Below, in pieces: positions 42,593 to 50,401 of a stretch of DNA of 64,000 bases. A program made the position numbers and the translations under genes. This stretch comes from Prochlorococcus sp. MIT 1314 (GTDB lineage Bacteria; Cyanobacteriota; Cyanobacteriia; PCC-6307; Cyanobiaceae): the NCBI RefSeq assembly GCF_034093315.1, contig NZ_CP139300.1, positions 496,001 to 560,000 on the forward strand. Reading direction: 5' to 3'. The notes below the pieces were generated by a model. That model did not search any database. It was not told the DNA's origin and saw nothing but the letters and a program-made list of their open reading frames with translations. How positions within the stretch are numbered: the first letter of the stretch is position 1; each line of letters begins with the position of its first letter.

Positions 42593-42724
42593 TCATTTGT
42601 TTTCCTCTTGTATCTTCTTAAGTCTTTTGTATTCCTGATTCAGAACACCTAAACGCCAAGCACCTATCAATCCTTTAACACCTTGAGTTAATAGTTTTAC
42701 ATCTGCAGGTGAATGGAACTTCAT
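42593..42724 (-). CDS. 43-aa small helical protein
   Basis: MKFHSPADVKLLTQGVKGLI then GAWRLGVLNQEYKRLKKI. The frame is open further upstream without an ATG. A MKRLLLAAL micro-ORF overlaps its stop as ATGA. Unrecognised. Confidence 0.4.
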   Translation of the reverse strand: MKFHSPADVKLLTQGVKGLIGAWRLGVLNQEYKRLKKIQEENK

Positions 42725-42771
42725 CTCCAAGAATTCTTTCTGCCAAGAAGTGTCGTCCCATTTAGTAGTAA

Positions 42772-43068
42772 TTAATGAGTTACACTCCCGTCCATGATTG
42801 TGATATTTGTATCGATTGAGTTAGCCCAGCGTAACTTGCTTAGTTCCTGATATTCAGAACTGTTATAGGCCTCAATTGCAGCTTGCTTTGACGGGAACTC
42901 AATAATTACCGATAATTTTCCACCTTTCCCTTCAACAGTTTGACTATCAAGATCCTTTGCAAATACATAACCACCTACTGATTCGATCCAAGGTTGAAAT
43001 GCTTCAACATATTCAGTAAACGCTGGATTTGTAACTGTGGTAGTAACGAGCCAAAATCCTTTAGACAT
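42772..43068 (-). CDS. DUF1330-like small protein
   Basis: 98 aa. SKGFWLVTTTVTNPAFTEYV, GKGGKLSVIIEFPSKQAAIE and YNSSEYQELSKLRWANS match the DUF1330 ferredoxin-like fold. Function unknown. Confidence 0.8.
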   Translation of the reverse strand: MSKGFWLVTTTVTNPAFTEYVEAFQPWIESVGGYVFAKDLDSQTVEGKGGKLSVIIEFPSKQAAIEAYNSSEYQELSKLRWANSIDTNITIMDGSVTH

Positions 43069-43138
43069 TAAATAAAAATTTTTTTAAGACTTTAACATGA
43101 AATAGCGGTGAAAGTAGTAAGAGTTTTATATGTTGTCT

Positions 43139-43525
43139 TTATTTAATCCGTAAATACATAAAAGAGGATTGGCTATCAAAACAATCCAAAAAGGAGAAGG
43201 AGGTCCACCATCGACAAATTGTTCCAGCATTAAAAGAATTGAATAAAGCTACTGCCAAAAAACAAGACATTAAGACTAATTCACCAAATAAAACTTTTCT
43301 TAGAGAAGCCTTATCTTTTATGGAACTAGAAATAATCAATAAACAACCAATTCCTAAATTACTAGCTGCTACATTATCCGCAGTACCTCTAACATGAAGC
43401 AATGTTTCATTAGATGCATTACCAGCAATAGTCTCTACGAAAAAACTCAGTAGGAAAATAATTAATAATCCCAATAGAATATGAAGAATTCCAGTATTTT
43501 TAAAATTTTTCTTAACTTCATACAA
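43139..43525 (-). pseudogene. Membrane protein gene with probable C-terminal frameshift
   Basis: 128 residues with three to four helices (ILHILLGLLIIFLLSFFVET, LGIGCLLIISSSI, LVLMSCFLAVALF). After LFNSFNAGT the frame gives an unlikely tail, while the neighbouring frame reads LEQFVDGGPPSPFWIVLIAN then PLLCIYGLNK, far more protein-like. This points to a frameshift. Shared leader with hairpin lies just upstream. Confidence 0.6.
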
Positions 43526-43570
43526 AGAAGGGGTGAAGTTCCTCTTATTTTAGATCGACTGTTAATCAAT
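43526..43570 (-). promoter_or_regulatory. Shared island promoter/leader (43.5 kb)
   Basis: Minus-strand GATTAACAGTCGATCTAAAA, then AGAGGAACTTCACCCCTTCT and the ATG. Confidence 0.6.
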
Positions 43571-43720
43571 AAATTTATAAATTCTATGATCTAGTTCTCA
43601 TAGGGTACTAGGTTTCTTATGAGCGAGATTCGAGCGAGATCCTGTAATAGCTTTCATTTCCTTGCAGAGTGGTATCGCTCAAAATGATTATGAAAACCAC
43701 AAAAAATTCACAATAATCCT

Positions 43721-43915
43721 ATGATTTTAAAAACAATAATTACAATGAAATCACTACTTTCAAGTAAACGATCAAAAGCAATATTAGGAATTGGTTTAAT
43801 AGCTATTGGTATTGGTGCAATTTCAAAAAAGGTCATCAGCTTTTCAGCTGGGGGCTGTATAAAAGGTGATCAAGAGTTGACTATAAATAAAGGGATAAAT
43901 AAGTTCTATATTTAA
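43721..43915 (+). CDS. 64-aa small protein with hydrophobic segment
   Basis: MILKTIITMKSLLSSKRSKA, then AILGIGLIAIGIGAIS and a polar tail with GGCIKGDQELTINKG. A second ATG at residue 9 is an alternative start. Unrecognised. Confidence 0.45.
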   Translation: MILKTIITMKSLLSSKRSKAILGIGLIAIGIGAISKKVISFSAGGCIKGDQELTINKGINKFYI

Positions 43916-44018
43916 CAAGTAATCGTTTCATTTTTAAAGGTCATTTTGAATGATAGATACGCAAATCGACCAAGTAATAACAAACTAGCGACTGCATAAG
44001 TAATTGCTATTAAGTCAT

Positions 44019-44120
44019 TTAATCCTTCTTTTTATCTTTCTTTTTTTTATTAGTTCCTTCTATAAATGGAACGAGTAAATCTAGTAACCACCTTTTAAAT
44101 ATGTCTATTGGATTATTCAT
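44019..44120 (-). CDS. 33-aa amphipathic/basic micro-protein
   Basis: MNNPIDIFKRWLLDLLVPFI followed by EGT and a Lys-rich tail. One of three consecutive micro-ORFs on this strand. Confidence 0.4.
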   Translation of the reverse strand: MNNPIDIFKRWLLDLLVPFIEGTNKKKKDKKKD

Positions 44121-44124
44121 TGTT

Positions 44125-44217
44125 TTATCTAATAAAGTAAAAAATCCCACCAACAAATGTGCTTCCTACAAGTAATAACACCATTAAAAGAGCAATTAAT
44201 TTAGGTAAACTTCCCAT
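44125..44217 (-). CDS. 30-aa single-helix membrane micro-protein
   Basis: MGSLPKLIALLMVLLLVGST then FVGGIFYFIR. Ends 4 bp before the next micro-ORF. Confidence 0.4.
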   Translation of the reverse strand: MGSLPKLIALLMVLLLVGSTFVGGIFYFIR

Positions 44218-44222
44218 CACTA

Positions 44223-44342
44223 TTAATGATATTTATTGAGTAATCGATTATAAATCACCAACAATACTATTAATCCTCCTATACCAAGAATTGCATGGTA
44301 TGGGTCATGATGATTCTGCCAAAGCTCCTGTAAAAATTCCAT
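44223..44342 (-). CDS. 39-aa single-helix membrane micro-protein
   Basis: MEFLQELWQNHHDPYHAILG then IGGLIVLLVIYNRLL. A decayed paralogue lies at 45238-45355 (KELWHNQPST then stop), which supports a real gene family. Confidence 0.5.
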   Translation of the reverse strand: MEFLQELWQNHHDPYHAILGIGGLIVLLVIYNRLLNKYH

Positions 44343-44789
44343 ATAAAATTACTCAATTATATATTGAGAGTAATCATTATCTAATTAAATATATAGAGTA
44401 ATTATTCTCTAATTTAATTATCAGATTCAGCATAAATAAAAAAAGTATTTGTCCCCTCCAATCTAGCCAATGCAGTTTTAATACTTTTGCTTCTTAAGTA
44501 TTCACTAAAATTCTATCCTGCTTTTCCTTATGTTATTTCTAGTAATTTTTCTCCCGCTGCTAACCTTTGCGCCAATTTATAAAATAACACCAATTAAAAC
44601 CTTTCCCATCTATATCTCTAACCATTAAATGTAATAATTTCTTTTAAATATTAACTTCAACTATATAAAATTCTTATTTGAAATTTTGAGTTAATTACTT
44701 CATATAATCTCTTTATTGTAACTATAGCGGGCCAATATTGAACTAAACATTATTTTTTTGATTATATAAGGTGGTTTTAAAAACTGTAT
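44343..44789. other. AT-rich stretch, no gene seen
   Basis: About 450 bp with only short interrupted frames. Probably decayed island DNA. Confidence 0.4.
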
Positions 44790-44820
44790 AAAAAGTCTTC
44801 CTAACTCTCTTTTTTATTGT
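44790..44820 (+). repeat. Orphan copy of the island terminator segment
   Basis: CTTCCTAACTCTCTTTTTTA corresponds to the 3' arm and T tract of the tRNA-linked terminator. It is followed by TTGAAAGGGCACTC as after F6. The tRNA part and 5' arm are gone. Confidence 0.6.
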
Positions 44821-44920
44821 TTATTGTCTTAAATTTTGAAAGGGCACTCTGGGTGGATTCGTTTGAAGTATTTTGATCTAAAATGTTCCACCTTAATAAC
44901 TAGAAACAACTCCTGTAGAT

Positions 44921-45153
44921 ACTTATTTCTTCCATCCTTCTTCTAGTAACTGCTTATATTCTTTTCTAGATTGTTCGATAGTCTCCACTCTCGAATCTTT
45001 CATAACGGTTTTACTACTCCTTTATATACACATCCATAACTAATCATCGTTGCATTAATAGGAAGAGTAGGTTTAGATAAATTCTCAAATGGTTCAAAAC
45101 CATTATCCTACTTCTGTCCTTATTTATAAAAGTAAATTTTTCTACTTTATCCA
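44921..45153 (-). pseudogene. Frameshifted DUF1651-like gene
   Basis: Begins MDKVEKFTFINKDRSRIMV, clearly related to 41694-41942, then shifts frame; later segments of the family are recognisable in other frames. It is followed upstream by a truncated copy of the neighbouring membrane gene, so the two-gene unit was duplicated and decayed. Confidence 0.65.
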
Positions 45154-45237
45154 TTAAATATAAAATAAGCAAAACATTGCTCCAACAGTAAAAATCAAGC
45201 TCCACCCCTGAGAGTTAATATTCATTAAAAAATACTA

Positions 45238-45355
45238 TTTATATGTATTGAGTAATTTTATATAAATTGTTAAGAATAATACTATTGCTGCACTTGAACC
45301 AATTTAAGTACTTGGTTGATTATGCCAAAGCTCCTTAACAAATTCTTTATTCATT
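45238..45355 (-). pseudogene. Decayed copy of the 39-aa membrane micro-protein
   Basis: MNKEFVKELWHNQPST, stop, then AAIVLFLTIYIKLLN, matching 44223-44342 in layout. Confidence 0.55.
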
Positions 45356-45612
45356 TAAAGAATTGGATATGCTATCCAACCAAATAAGGTGTAATTAATA
45401 ATGACAGCCATGAAGCCTATCATTGCAAGCCTTCCATTTGTTCTTTCCGCAATAAACCAATAGCTATTTGGCCATTCAAAAATTTCCCCCTTATTGGATA
45501 TTTGATCTTCTGAGACAGGAGTCTCTTCAGAAGTTTTGTACTGATCAAGATAATAATTACTGTCTGGGTAAAAGCTTTCGCTTGACATATTTTCTGATTT
45601 AAAATCAACCAT
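45355..45612 (-). CDS. hli: High-light-inducible protein with polar N-terminus
   Basis: 85 aa from the ATG giving MVDFKSENMSSESF. The C-terminal half holds the HLIP motif WFIAERTNGRLAMIGFMAVI, with the Glu/Asn-Arg pair that binds chlorophyll, and ends FGWIAYPIL. The open frame extends 24 codons further upstream, but that part is basic and unlike HLIPs. A third start is MSSESF. Island location fits the known mobility of hli genes. Confidence 0.88.
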   Translation of the reverse strand: MVDFKSENMSSESFYPDSNYYLDQYKTSEETPVSEDQISNKGEIFEWPNSYWFIAERTNGRLAMIGFMAVIINYTLFGWIAYPIL

Positions 45613-45739
45613 TATATTAAAAATTTTATATAAATATCTTAAAAAGATTTTGTTAATTATGTTGTTCCCAGTTCCTAAAACCACACTATTAATTTAATAA
45701 CAATAGGAGGAAAATATAGATGTAGATACAGGAGGTCTT

Positions 45740-45886
45740 ATGAAACTCATTACTCCCTTCACTATCCTCAATAAAAACTTCCACGAAATGGATTTTACTA
45801 AAGAAGCAATAAAAAGCAGAAAGTTAGCAACTAAAAGATTGCATGAAGATTATAGAAAAATATACAAACTTCACCAATTTGCTTAA
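45740..45886 (+). CDS. 48-aa basic small protein with strong RBS
   Basis: MKLITPFTILNKNFHEMDFT then KEAIKSRKLATKRLHEDYRK. AGGAGG ends 5 bp before the ATG, unusual in this window and good support for translation. Function unknown. Confidence 0.6.
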   Translation: MKLITPFTILNKNFHEMDFTKEAIKSRKLATKRLHEDYRKIYKLHQFA

Positions 45887-46024
45887 TTAACTTTGAGGCT
45901 TGTTGTCAGGTCGATTATAGACTTTATTATTTTTCTTTCTTTTTGATTTCTTATAAACCGCAAAAAATCCTAAAAATACTAAAGGAATTAGTAAACCCTC
46001 TAGAAATAAGGGGAAATTAATCAT
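45887..46024 (-). CDS. 45-aa membrane protein with basic tail
   Basis: MINFPLFLEGLLIPLVFLGF then FAVYKKSKRKKNNK. Its start overlaps the end of the next upstream gene by 8 bp. Confidence 0.45.
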   Translation of the reverse strand: MINFPLFLEGLLIPLVFLGFFAVYKKSKRKKNNKVYNRPDNKPQS

Positions 46025-46160
46025 ATACGGGGACTAATGGTAACGATTTTCTCTCTTCAGCCTCCCTATAAAGAAAATAGATAAAATAGCCTCTAGTAAC
46101 AGTGATGCTAGCGGTTAAAAATGCTAATACGACACATATAGGGCAATGAGGGAATCCCAT
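46017..46160 (-). CDS. 47-aa membrane protein with CxxC
   Basis: MGFPHCPICVVLAFLTASIT followed by a short tail (EAEERKSLPLVPVYD). The CPIC at the N-terminus could bind metal or form a disulphide. Overlaps 45887-46024. Confidence 0.45.
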   Translation of the reverse strand: MGFPHCPICVVLAFLTASITVTRGYFIYFLYREAEERKSLPLVPVYD

Positions 46161-46246
46161 ATTAAAAGTTTATTTTTGATTATATTGTCGGGAATCTAGG
46201 GAGACAATAAGCAAAAATACTAAAAAACAGGCTCCAAACTTGCAAA

Positions 46247-46390
46247 TTAATCTCGACCATGAATACTTCTAAAAGAACCAACATAATGAAACTGTTCTCT
46301 ATTAATACCTAAATTCTGTATGAGTTTAGAAGTTGTAAACACACCCATTCTAAAAGTTGAAGTCAACTGATTCTTTTTTGGTCTAGCCAT
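46247..46390 (-). CDS. 47-aa basic small protein
   Basis: MARPKKNQLTSTFRMGVFTT, then KLIQNLGINREQFHYVGSFR. Soluble, nucleic-acid-binding-like charge. Unrecognised. Confidence 0.45.
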   Translation of the reverse strand: MARPKKNQLTSTFRMGVFTTSKLIQNLGINREQFHYVGSFRSIHGRD

Positions 46391-46499
46391 AAATAAGATA
46401 AAAAATACTCATTAATATATAGAGTAATTATTTTCTAATTAAATATCTATTATTCCAGGGTTCCCCGCTTCTAATTGTTAAATATATTCCACTATTTAA

Positions 46500-46640
46500 T
46501 TCACTTTAGCCAGTATTTTTCATCTAATCTATGAGCGTAGTCCCTTAAAATTTTTTCATCTTTTTGGGAATGTTACTTCTAGATATTCTCCACCTCAATA
46601 AAAATTTATAGAAGAAATATTTTATCGAAGAGAGCATAAA
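46500..46640 (-). pseudogene. Frameshifted relative of the 41-aa E1 protein
   Basis: Starts MLSSIKYFFYKFLL. In shifted frame it shows IPKK, then KILRDYAHRLDEKYW, like QKMAEILRDYADRLDG at 24239. It is preceded by a CTCCTCTTTCTTTATG leader, also similar. Confidence 0.55.
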
Positions 46641-46774
46641 GAAAGAGGAGTTTAGCGACGCTTTATCCCCTCTTTTTTGTTGAAACTTTTTGCTAGGCGT
46701 CTCTTTCTTTTTTGAGTAATTGTTTTGATTGCAATTAATAGCAAATATTGCTTTGATATAAAAAATACTCTTCA

Positions 46775-47269
46775 ATGATTAAAGTCTTAATTACTCTTCT
46801 AACTTCATTTCTTATTTGGTTTGGCATTGTAAAAATATTTACCAAAGATAATGAGAATTCAATTAATGTTCTTTCAATTAAATTTTTTAATGATTTCACT
46901 TTAATCTTTCGAAATATAATTGATCTTTTTGATTCTCTTTTTAAAAGCTTCATTCAAATCTATGAACTTTTAGGTACATTATTGAAAAATGTAGTTGGGA
47001 TATTTAAGTCATTGATGTCTGCTTTTATTAAATTCCTAAATCTCTTTAGAATAATAGGGACTACTTGTTTATCCTTTATTTCTTTATGTAACGGATTATT
47101 CCAGGCATCCAGAAAGATTAATCTATTTAATAATTTTGAATTAATCCTTAATAATACTGATACCGCCAAAAATAATGTAGTTAAATTAAATGAAAAAACA
47201 GAAGAAAATAAAAAGGAAGAAAGTTTTATTCCTGCTTTTTTAGGTCGACTTTCATTTATTAATAAGTAA
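46775..47269 (+). CDS. Hydrophobic/amphipathic protein, unknown
   Basis: 164 aa. One clear N-terminal helix (LITLLTSFLIWFGIVKIF), then long amphipathic stretches rich in Phe, Ile and Leu (DLFDSLFKSFIQIYELLGTL). Lys/Glu-rich near the C-terminus. Unrecognised; it may associate with membranes. Confidence 0.5.
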   Translation: MIKVLITLLTSFLIWFGIVKIFTKDNENSINVLSIKFFNDFTLIFRNIIDLFDSLFKSFIQIYELLGTLLKNVVGIFKSLMSAFIKFLNLFRIIGTTCLSFISLCNGLFQASRKINLFNNFELILNNTDTAKNNVVKLNEKTEENKKEESFIPAFLGRLSFINK

Positions 47270-47431
47270 TTACTAAATAATATTTTTTTTTAATCGCGAT
47301 ACTGCCGACATTTTGGGAGATAAAATGTATTCTATTATACGAATTTCTTTAAATATTTATTTTGTTTAAAAATCACATGCTTTTTATAATCAATTTAGCT
47401 CATTTATTCTAATATTTGTAACTTTATAGAA

Positions 47432-47584
47432 TTAATTTTTAAATTTTTCTACCTTATTTTCTAATTTACAAATAACAGAATCAAAAGCACTCTCAAGATC
47501 TTTTGTATTGAGTCTCGAATAGCTTTTCAAATGTGTTTCTAGTTTATGGCCCATTGCATCAGCTATTTGTTTTATAGAAAACAA
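47432..47584 (-). pseudogene. C-terminal remnant of a tyrosine recombinase/integrase
   Basis: The last ~50 codons of a phage-type integrase: IKQIADAMGHKLETHLKSYS then RLNTKDLESAFDSVI. It has the catalytic His of the G-H box (AMGH) and the nucleophile Tyr (KSYSRL), correctly spaced. A TGA lies just upstream in frame, and the N-terminal core with Arg-Lys-HxxR is absent. It is the only recombinase trace in the island. Confidence 0.75.
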
Positions 47585-47603
47585 TCAGTAGAGATAGTTT
47601 AAA

Positions 47604-48404
47604 TTAATATAGGCTAAAAACGGCCTGAAAAGGTCCACCGGCAAATTGGCCTACAACATTTCCATTATTATTAGTTGGTATTATTGTCATTCCACTATTA
47701 GATACGGTAAATTTCACTTCTAATCCTTCGGTACTATCTTCAATGACTACAGAATTAGTCAGTGCTAATGCTCCAACCAAATGAGTTGCATCACAAGCTG
47801 TTGCCGTTACATAAGAACTATTCGTCAATCTTGCTGCCATAGTGCCTTCAGTAAGATTTTCACTTGCTTTTGCATCATCAGCATTATATGGATTACTGCA
47901 ACTTCCACTGAAACTTTGCAAAGTTTCTGTAAAATTTTCAGCTGTACAATTAGGGGTCCCATCCGCTGTAGCATCACTCTTAGAACAATATGTAGTTCCA
48001 TTTAACTGATAACTTCCCTTTAGCCCAAATGTATTAGTCATCTTCACATATGCATGAGGATATGTTGCACTTGCTGGTCTTGTGCTAGTACCACCAGATA
48101 GAGTTGCTACTCCTGCGGCAACATCAATTTCTACACCATCAGTATTTGTATAAGTTGCAGTACAACTATCATCCTCGAAATCATTTCCAGATAAAGGGTT
48201 AGAAGTACATAGTCCCATTTCTAATATCTTGACGACATATCGATCTGGTGTTTTATAACAACCATTTGCATTAATAGATGAAGGATTATCTAAACTACAA
48301 ACATTTGCATCTACAGGCTCAGGCGTAAGAAGGAAAGCACTCATACATACACCAAATCCAGTTGAAAGTCTGAGAAGATAGTTTTGTGATTTAAAAGTAG
48401 TCAT
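47604..48404 (-). CDS. Secreted Cys-rich protein next to barrel gene
   Basis: 266 aa. A signal peptide (about 12-34, LSTGFGVCMSAFLLTPEPVDA) precedes a Thr/Ser/Asn/Gly-rich, beta-type sequence with about ten Cys (NVCSLDNPSS, GLCTSNPLSG, FSGSCSNPYN). A surface or fibre-like protein is likely. It lies 44 bp downstream of the inverse-autotransporter-type barrel on the same strand and may be its partner; inferred. Confidence 0.65.
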   Translation of the reverse strand: MTTFKSQNYLLRLSTGFGVCMSAFLLTPEPVDANVCSLDNPSSINANGCYKTPDRYVVKILEMGLCTSNPLSGNDFEDDSCTATYTNTDGVEIDVAAGVATLSGGTSTRPASATYPHAYVKMTNTFGLKGSYQLNGTTYCSKSDATADGTPNCTAENFTETLQSFSGSCSNPYNADDAKASENLTEGTMAARLTNSSYVTATACDATHLVGALALTNSVVIEDSTEGLEVKFTVSNSGMTIIPTNNNGNVVGQFAGGPFQAVFSLY

Positions 48405-48448
48405 AATTAGGAGATCAAAGATTTAATAATTAATTAAAGAATTAAGAG

Positions 48449-49624
48449 CTATTTACTGGTTGCCCTATTTGTAAATGATCCTGTCGATCTTTCAAGTAAA
48501 ACATCATACTTACGTTTGACAGGTTGAGTCATTTGAGTAATCATAGTTTTCTTATAATTTGATCTCTCAAATTTGACTGGATTGCCAGTAATATTTATTC
48601 TTAAACCAAAAAATGTTTCATCTGTCCCTGGCAGTGAGCTGTTTACTGTAGTTGAAGCCGCTGAAATCTCATTAGAAACCCAAGCTTCAAGGCCAACATA
48701 AGGTGTAGCTTGCCAACTCATTGAGCCTTCTAATCCTGAATTATCTTGGGTATTTTTATAGTCCCAGTTAAATCCTCTTACAAAAAAAGCAAGTTCTGGA
48801 TTATTTGGTAATCTGTAACCTAATTCAACATCCCAGCCTGGGACTACTCTCTCTTCGTAAGAAACACCTTTTATAGTTACATCCTTCTCTTCAGTAATTG
48901 ACATATACCAGTTATTTCTAAACTCAAAATCTTTCCAGAAATATTCTCCACCTAATCCAAACCTACTATGGGCATCACTATAATCTGTCATTCTGTAATC
49001 CCAGAACGCATTAGCTCCAACCATAGATATATCATTAGGACGATTTCTAATTCCTAAACCAAGATTAATAGTTGAACCATCTGCATTTGTGGCTGTAGCA
49101 AATCTTGCCTGAGAAAAAGCGAGAGTTTTTAAATCGCCTTCTTCATCTTTTGCAAGTTCACCAAGTTTCATTAGGCTATTAACTGAGAAACTTGTATCTG
49201 ATTCCGTTCCGCCCGTAATATTTACAGAAGTCTGAGCAAAAAATGGGATTTTTTGTATCTCACCATTGGCTTTTGCATTGGCAAAATCAAATCCAGCATC
49301 AACCAATAATGTCTTAACATCATTAGCCACGATGTCTGTATATTCACTCCCCTCTGCACCATCATTCATTAAAGTTACAAACTTCGTTGAATAAGTTGCT
49401 CCTTTAATTATGTATTCATCTAATTTGTCTTTTGGACTATAACTATTTTTTACATTTAAGCAATTTTTTAAGGCCGCTTTATTTAAATTGCAATTAGCTT
49501 CAGCATAATTTCTATTATTTAAAAATTTTGCCTCATTTTGCAATTGAGAATCAGCGAAGGCTGAAGTGCTATTACCAATTAAAAAGGATGCAAAGGCAAT
49601 CTGCAAATAATGCTTTTTAATCAA
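48449..49624 (-). CDS. Inverse-autotransporter (intimin/invasin-type) beta-barrel protein
   Basis: 391 aa with a signal peptide (ASFLIGNSTSAFADS). Residues ~170-320 match the inverse autotransporter barrel: INLGLGIRNRPNDISMVGAN, AFWDYRMTDYSDAHSRFGLG, EYFWKDFEFRNNWYMSI and ERVVPGWDVELGYRLPNNPE. The C-terminal PVKRKYDVLLERS resembles the segment that follows the barrel in intimins. Intimins normally continue into Ig-like passenger domains; here the protein stops, so it is passenger-less. Confidence 0.75.
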   Translation of the reverse strand: MIKKHYLQIAFASFLIGNSTSAFADSQLQNEAKFLNNRNYAEANCNLNKAALKNCLNVKNSYSPKDKLDEYIIKGATYSTKFVTLMNDGAEGSEYTDIVANDVKTLLVDAGFDFANAKANGEIQKIPFFAQTSVNITGGTESDTSFSVNSLMKLGELAKDEEGDLKTLAFSQARFATATNADGSTINLGLGIRNRPNDISMVGANAFWDYRMTDYSDAHSRFGLGGEYFWKDFEFRNNWYMSITEEKDVTIKGVSYEERVVPGWDVELGYRLPNNPELAFFVRGFNWDYKNTQDNSGLEGSMSWQATPYVGLEAWVSNEISAASTTVNSSLPGTDETFFGLRINITGNPVKFERSNYKKTMITQMTQPVKRKYDVLLERSTGSFTNRATSK

Positions 49625-49888
49625 AATTTTATTAAGAGTTAAATAGTTTATAAATTAAAAAATATAAATTATCTACAAATTTTAGGATATTGATGTAATT
49701 CAATTAAAAGTTAATTTATTACTAAGTTCCCATGGAAATATTTATTAAATAGCTCCTAAGAGGCCCTTTTGACTTCTATCGTTTAATAGAAAGCAATATT
49801 CGAACTAATTTTGGTGTCTCAAAAATGAGACTCCATCAGAAAAATATTCAGTAGTAATAGTCTCATATATCACTAAAAAATTGTCCCT

Positions 49889-49978
49889 AATGCTTTTGGA
49901 GCTATAGGTATCAGGTTTGAATCCCGTAGCCCTAACTCAATCAAACCCAGTTCATAGACAAGAATCCCCAACATGTCT
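49889..49978 (+). repeat. Degenerate tRNA-Pro fragment plus terminator remnant
   Basis: ATGCTTTTGGAGCTATAGGT and CAGGTTTGAATCCCGTAGCC align with the tRNA fragment. The following AACTCAATCAAACCCAGTTC aligns with the segment after F2, and AGACA/TGTCT with T5 is the terminator relic (49956-49978). Confidence 0.8.
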
Positions 49979-50233
49979 TTTTATTATCTAAGTTAAGGCA
50001 ATGATCTCCGTCATATAGACGTTATTATAAAGTAAATATTTTAGGCAAATTCATTGTTATTACTATAGACATAATGTCCTATTTAAGTTGTGAAGAGCTT
50101 ACCTAGCATTAGGTGGCATTAAGATAAGAACTTTTTTGATAATTTGGATGCTTTTAAAAGAGTTGCTTAAATCATCTATCCCTTGCCTAATATACATTCT
50201 TCTTTTAAGTATTTTCATAAATATAATCTATCT

Positions 50234-50338
50234 ATGAAACAACCAAATGCAAATTTGGATAATAAATATAATTCTCTTAATTTATTATTATCAATATCCA
50301 AATATACTGAAGCAATTGATATGACTAATATCCAGTAA
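50234..50338 (+). CDS. 34-aa micro-ORF
   Basis: MKQPNANLDNKYNSLNLLLS then ISKYTEAIDMTNIQ. No membrane segment. Weak support. Confidence 0.3.
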   Translation: MKQPNANLDNKYNSLNLLLSISKYTEAIDMTNIQ

Positions 50339-50401
50339 CAAATCTAAATAAAAAAACAACCCTAATCATGCTTAAATACTCCAAATCTTATAAAATCATA
50401 A

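Larger units (their letters stand above)
41553..43640. mobile_element. Island cassette E9 (right tRNA copy lost)
   Basis: Left pair GAGCGAG/GAGCGAT at 41627/41638, 75 bp after F8; right pair GAGCGAGAT at 43621/43632, both 11-bp period. No tRNA fragment follows at the expected ~130 bp, so the right boundary is truncated. Cargo: small DUF and membrane genes. Confidence 0.65.

Noticed and set aside
21997-43640. CRISPR array as explanation for the regularly recurring tRNA-derived repeats
   Set aside because: Spacing is 0.6-6 kb and irregular, repeats equal part of tRNA-Pro, and no cas genes are present.
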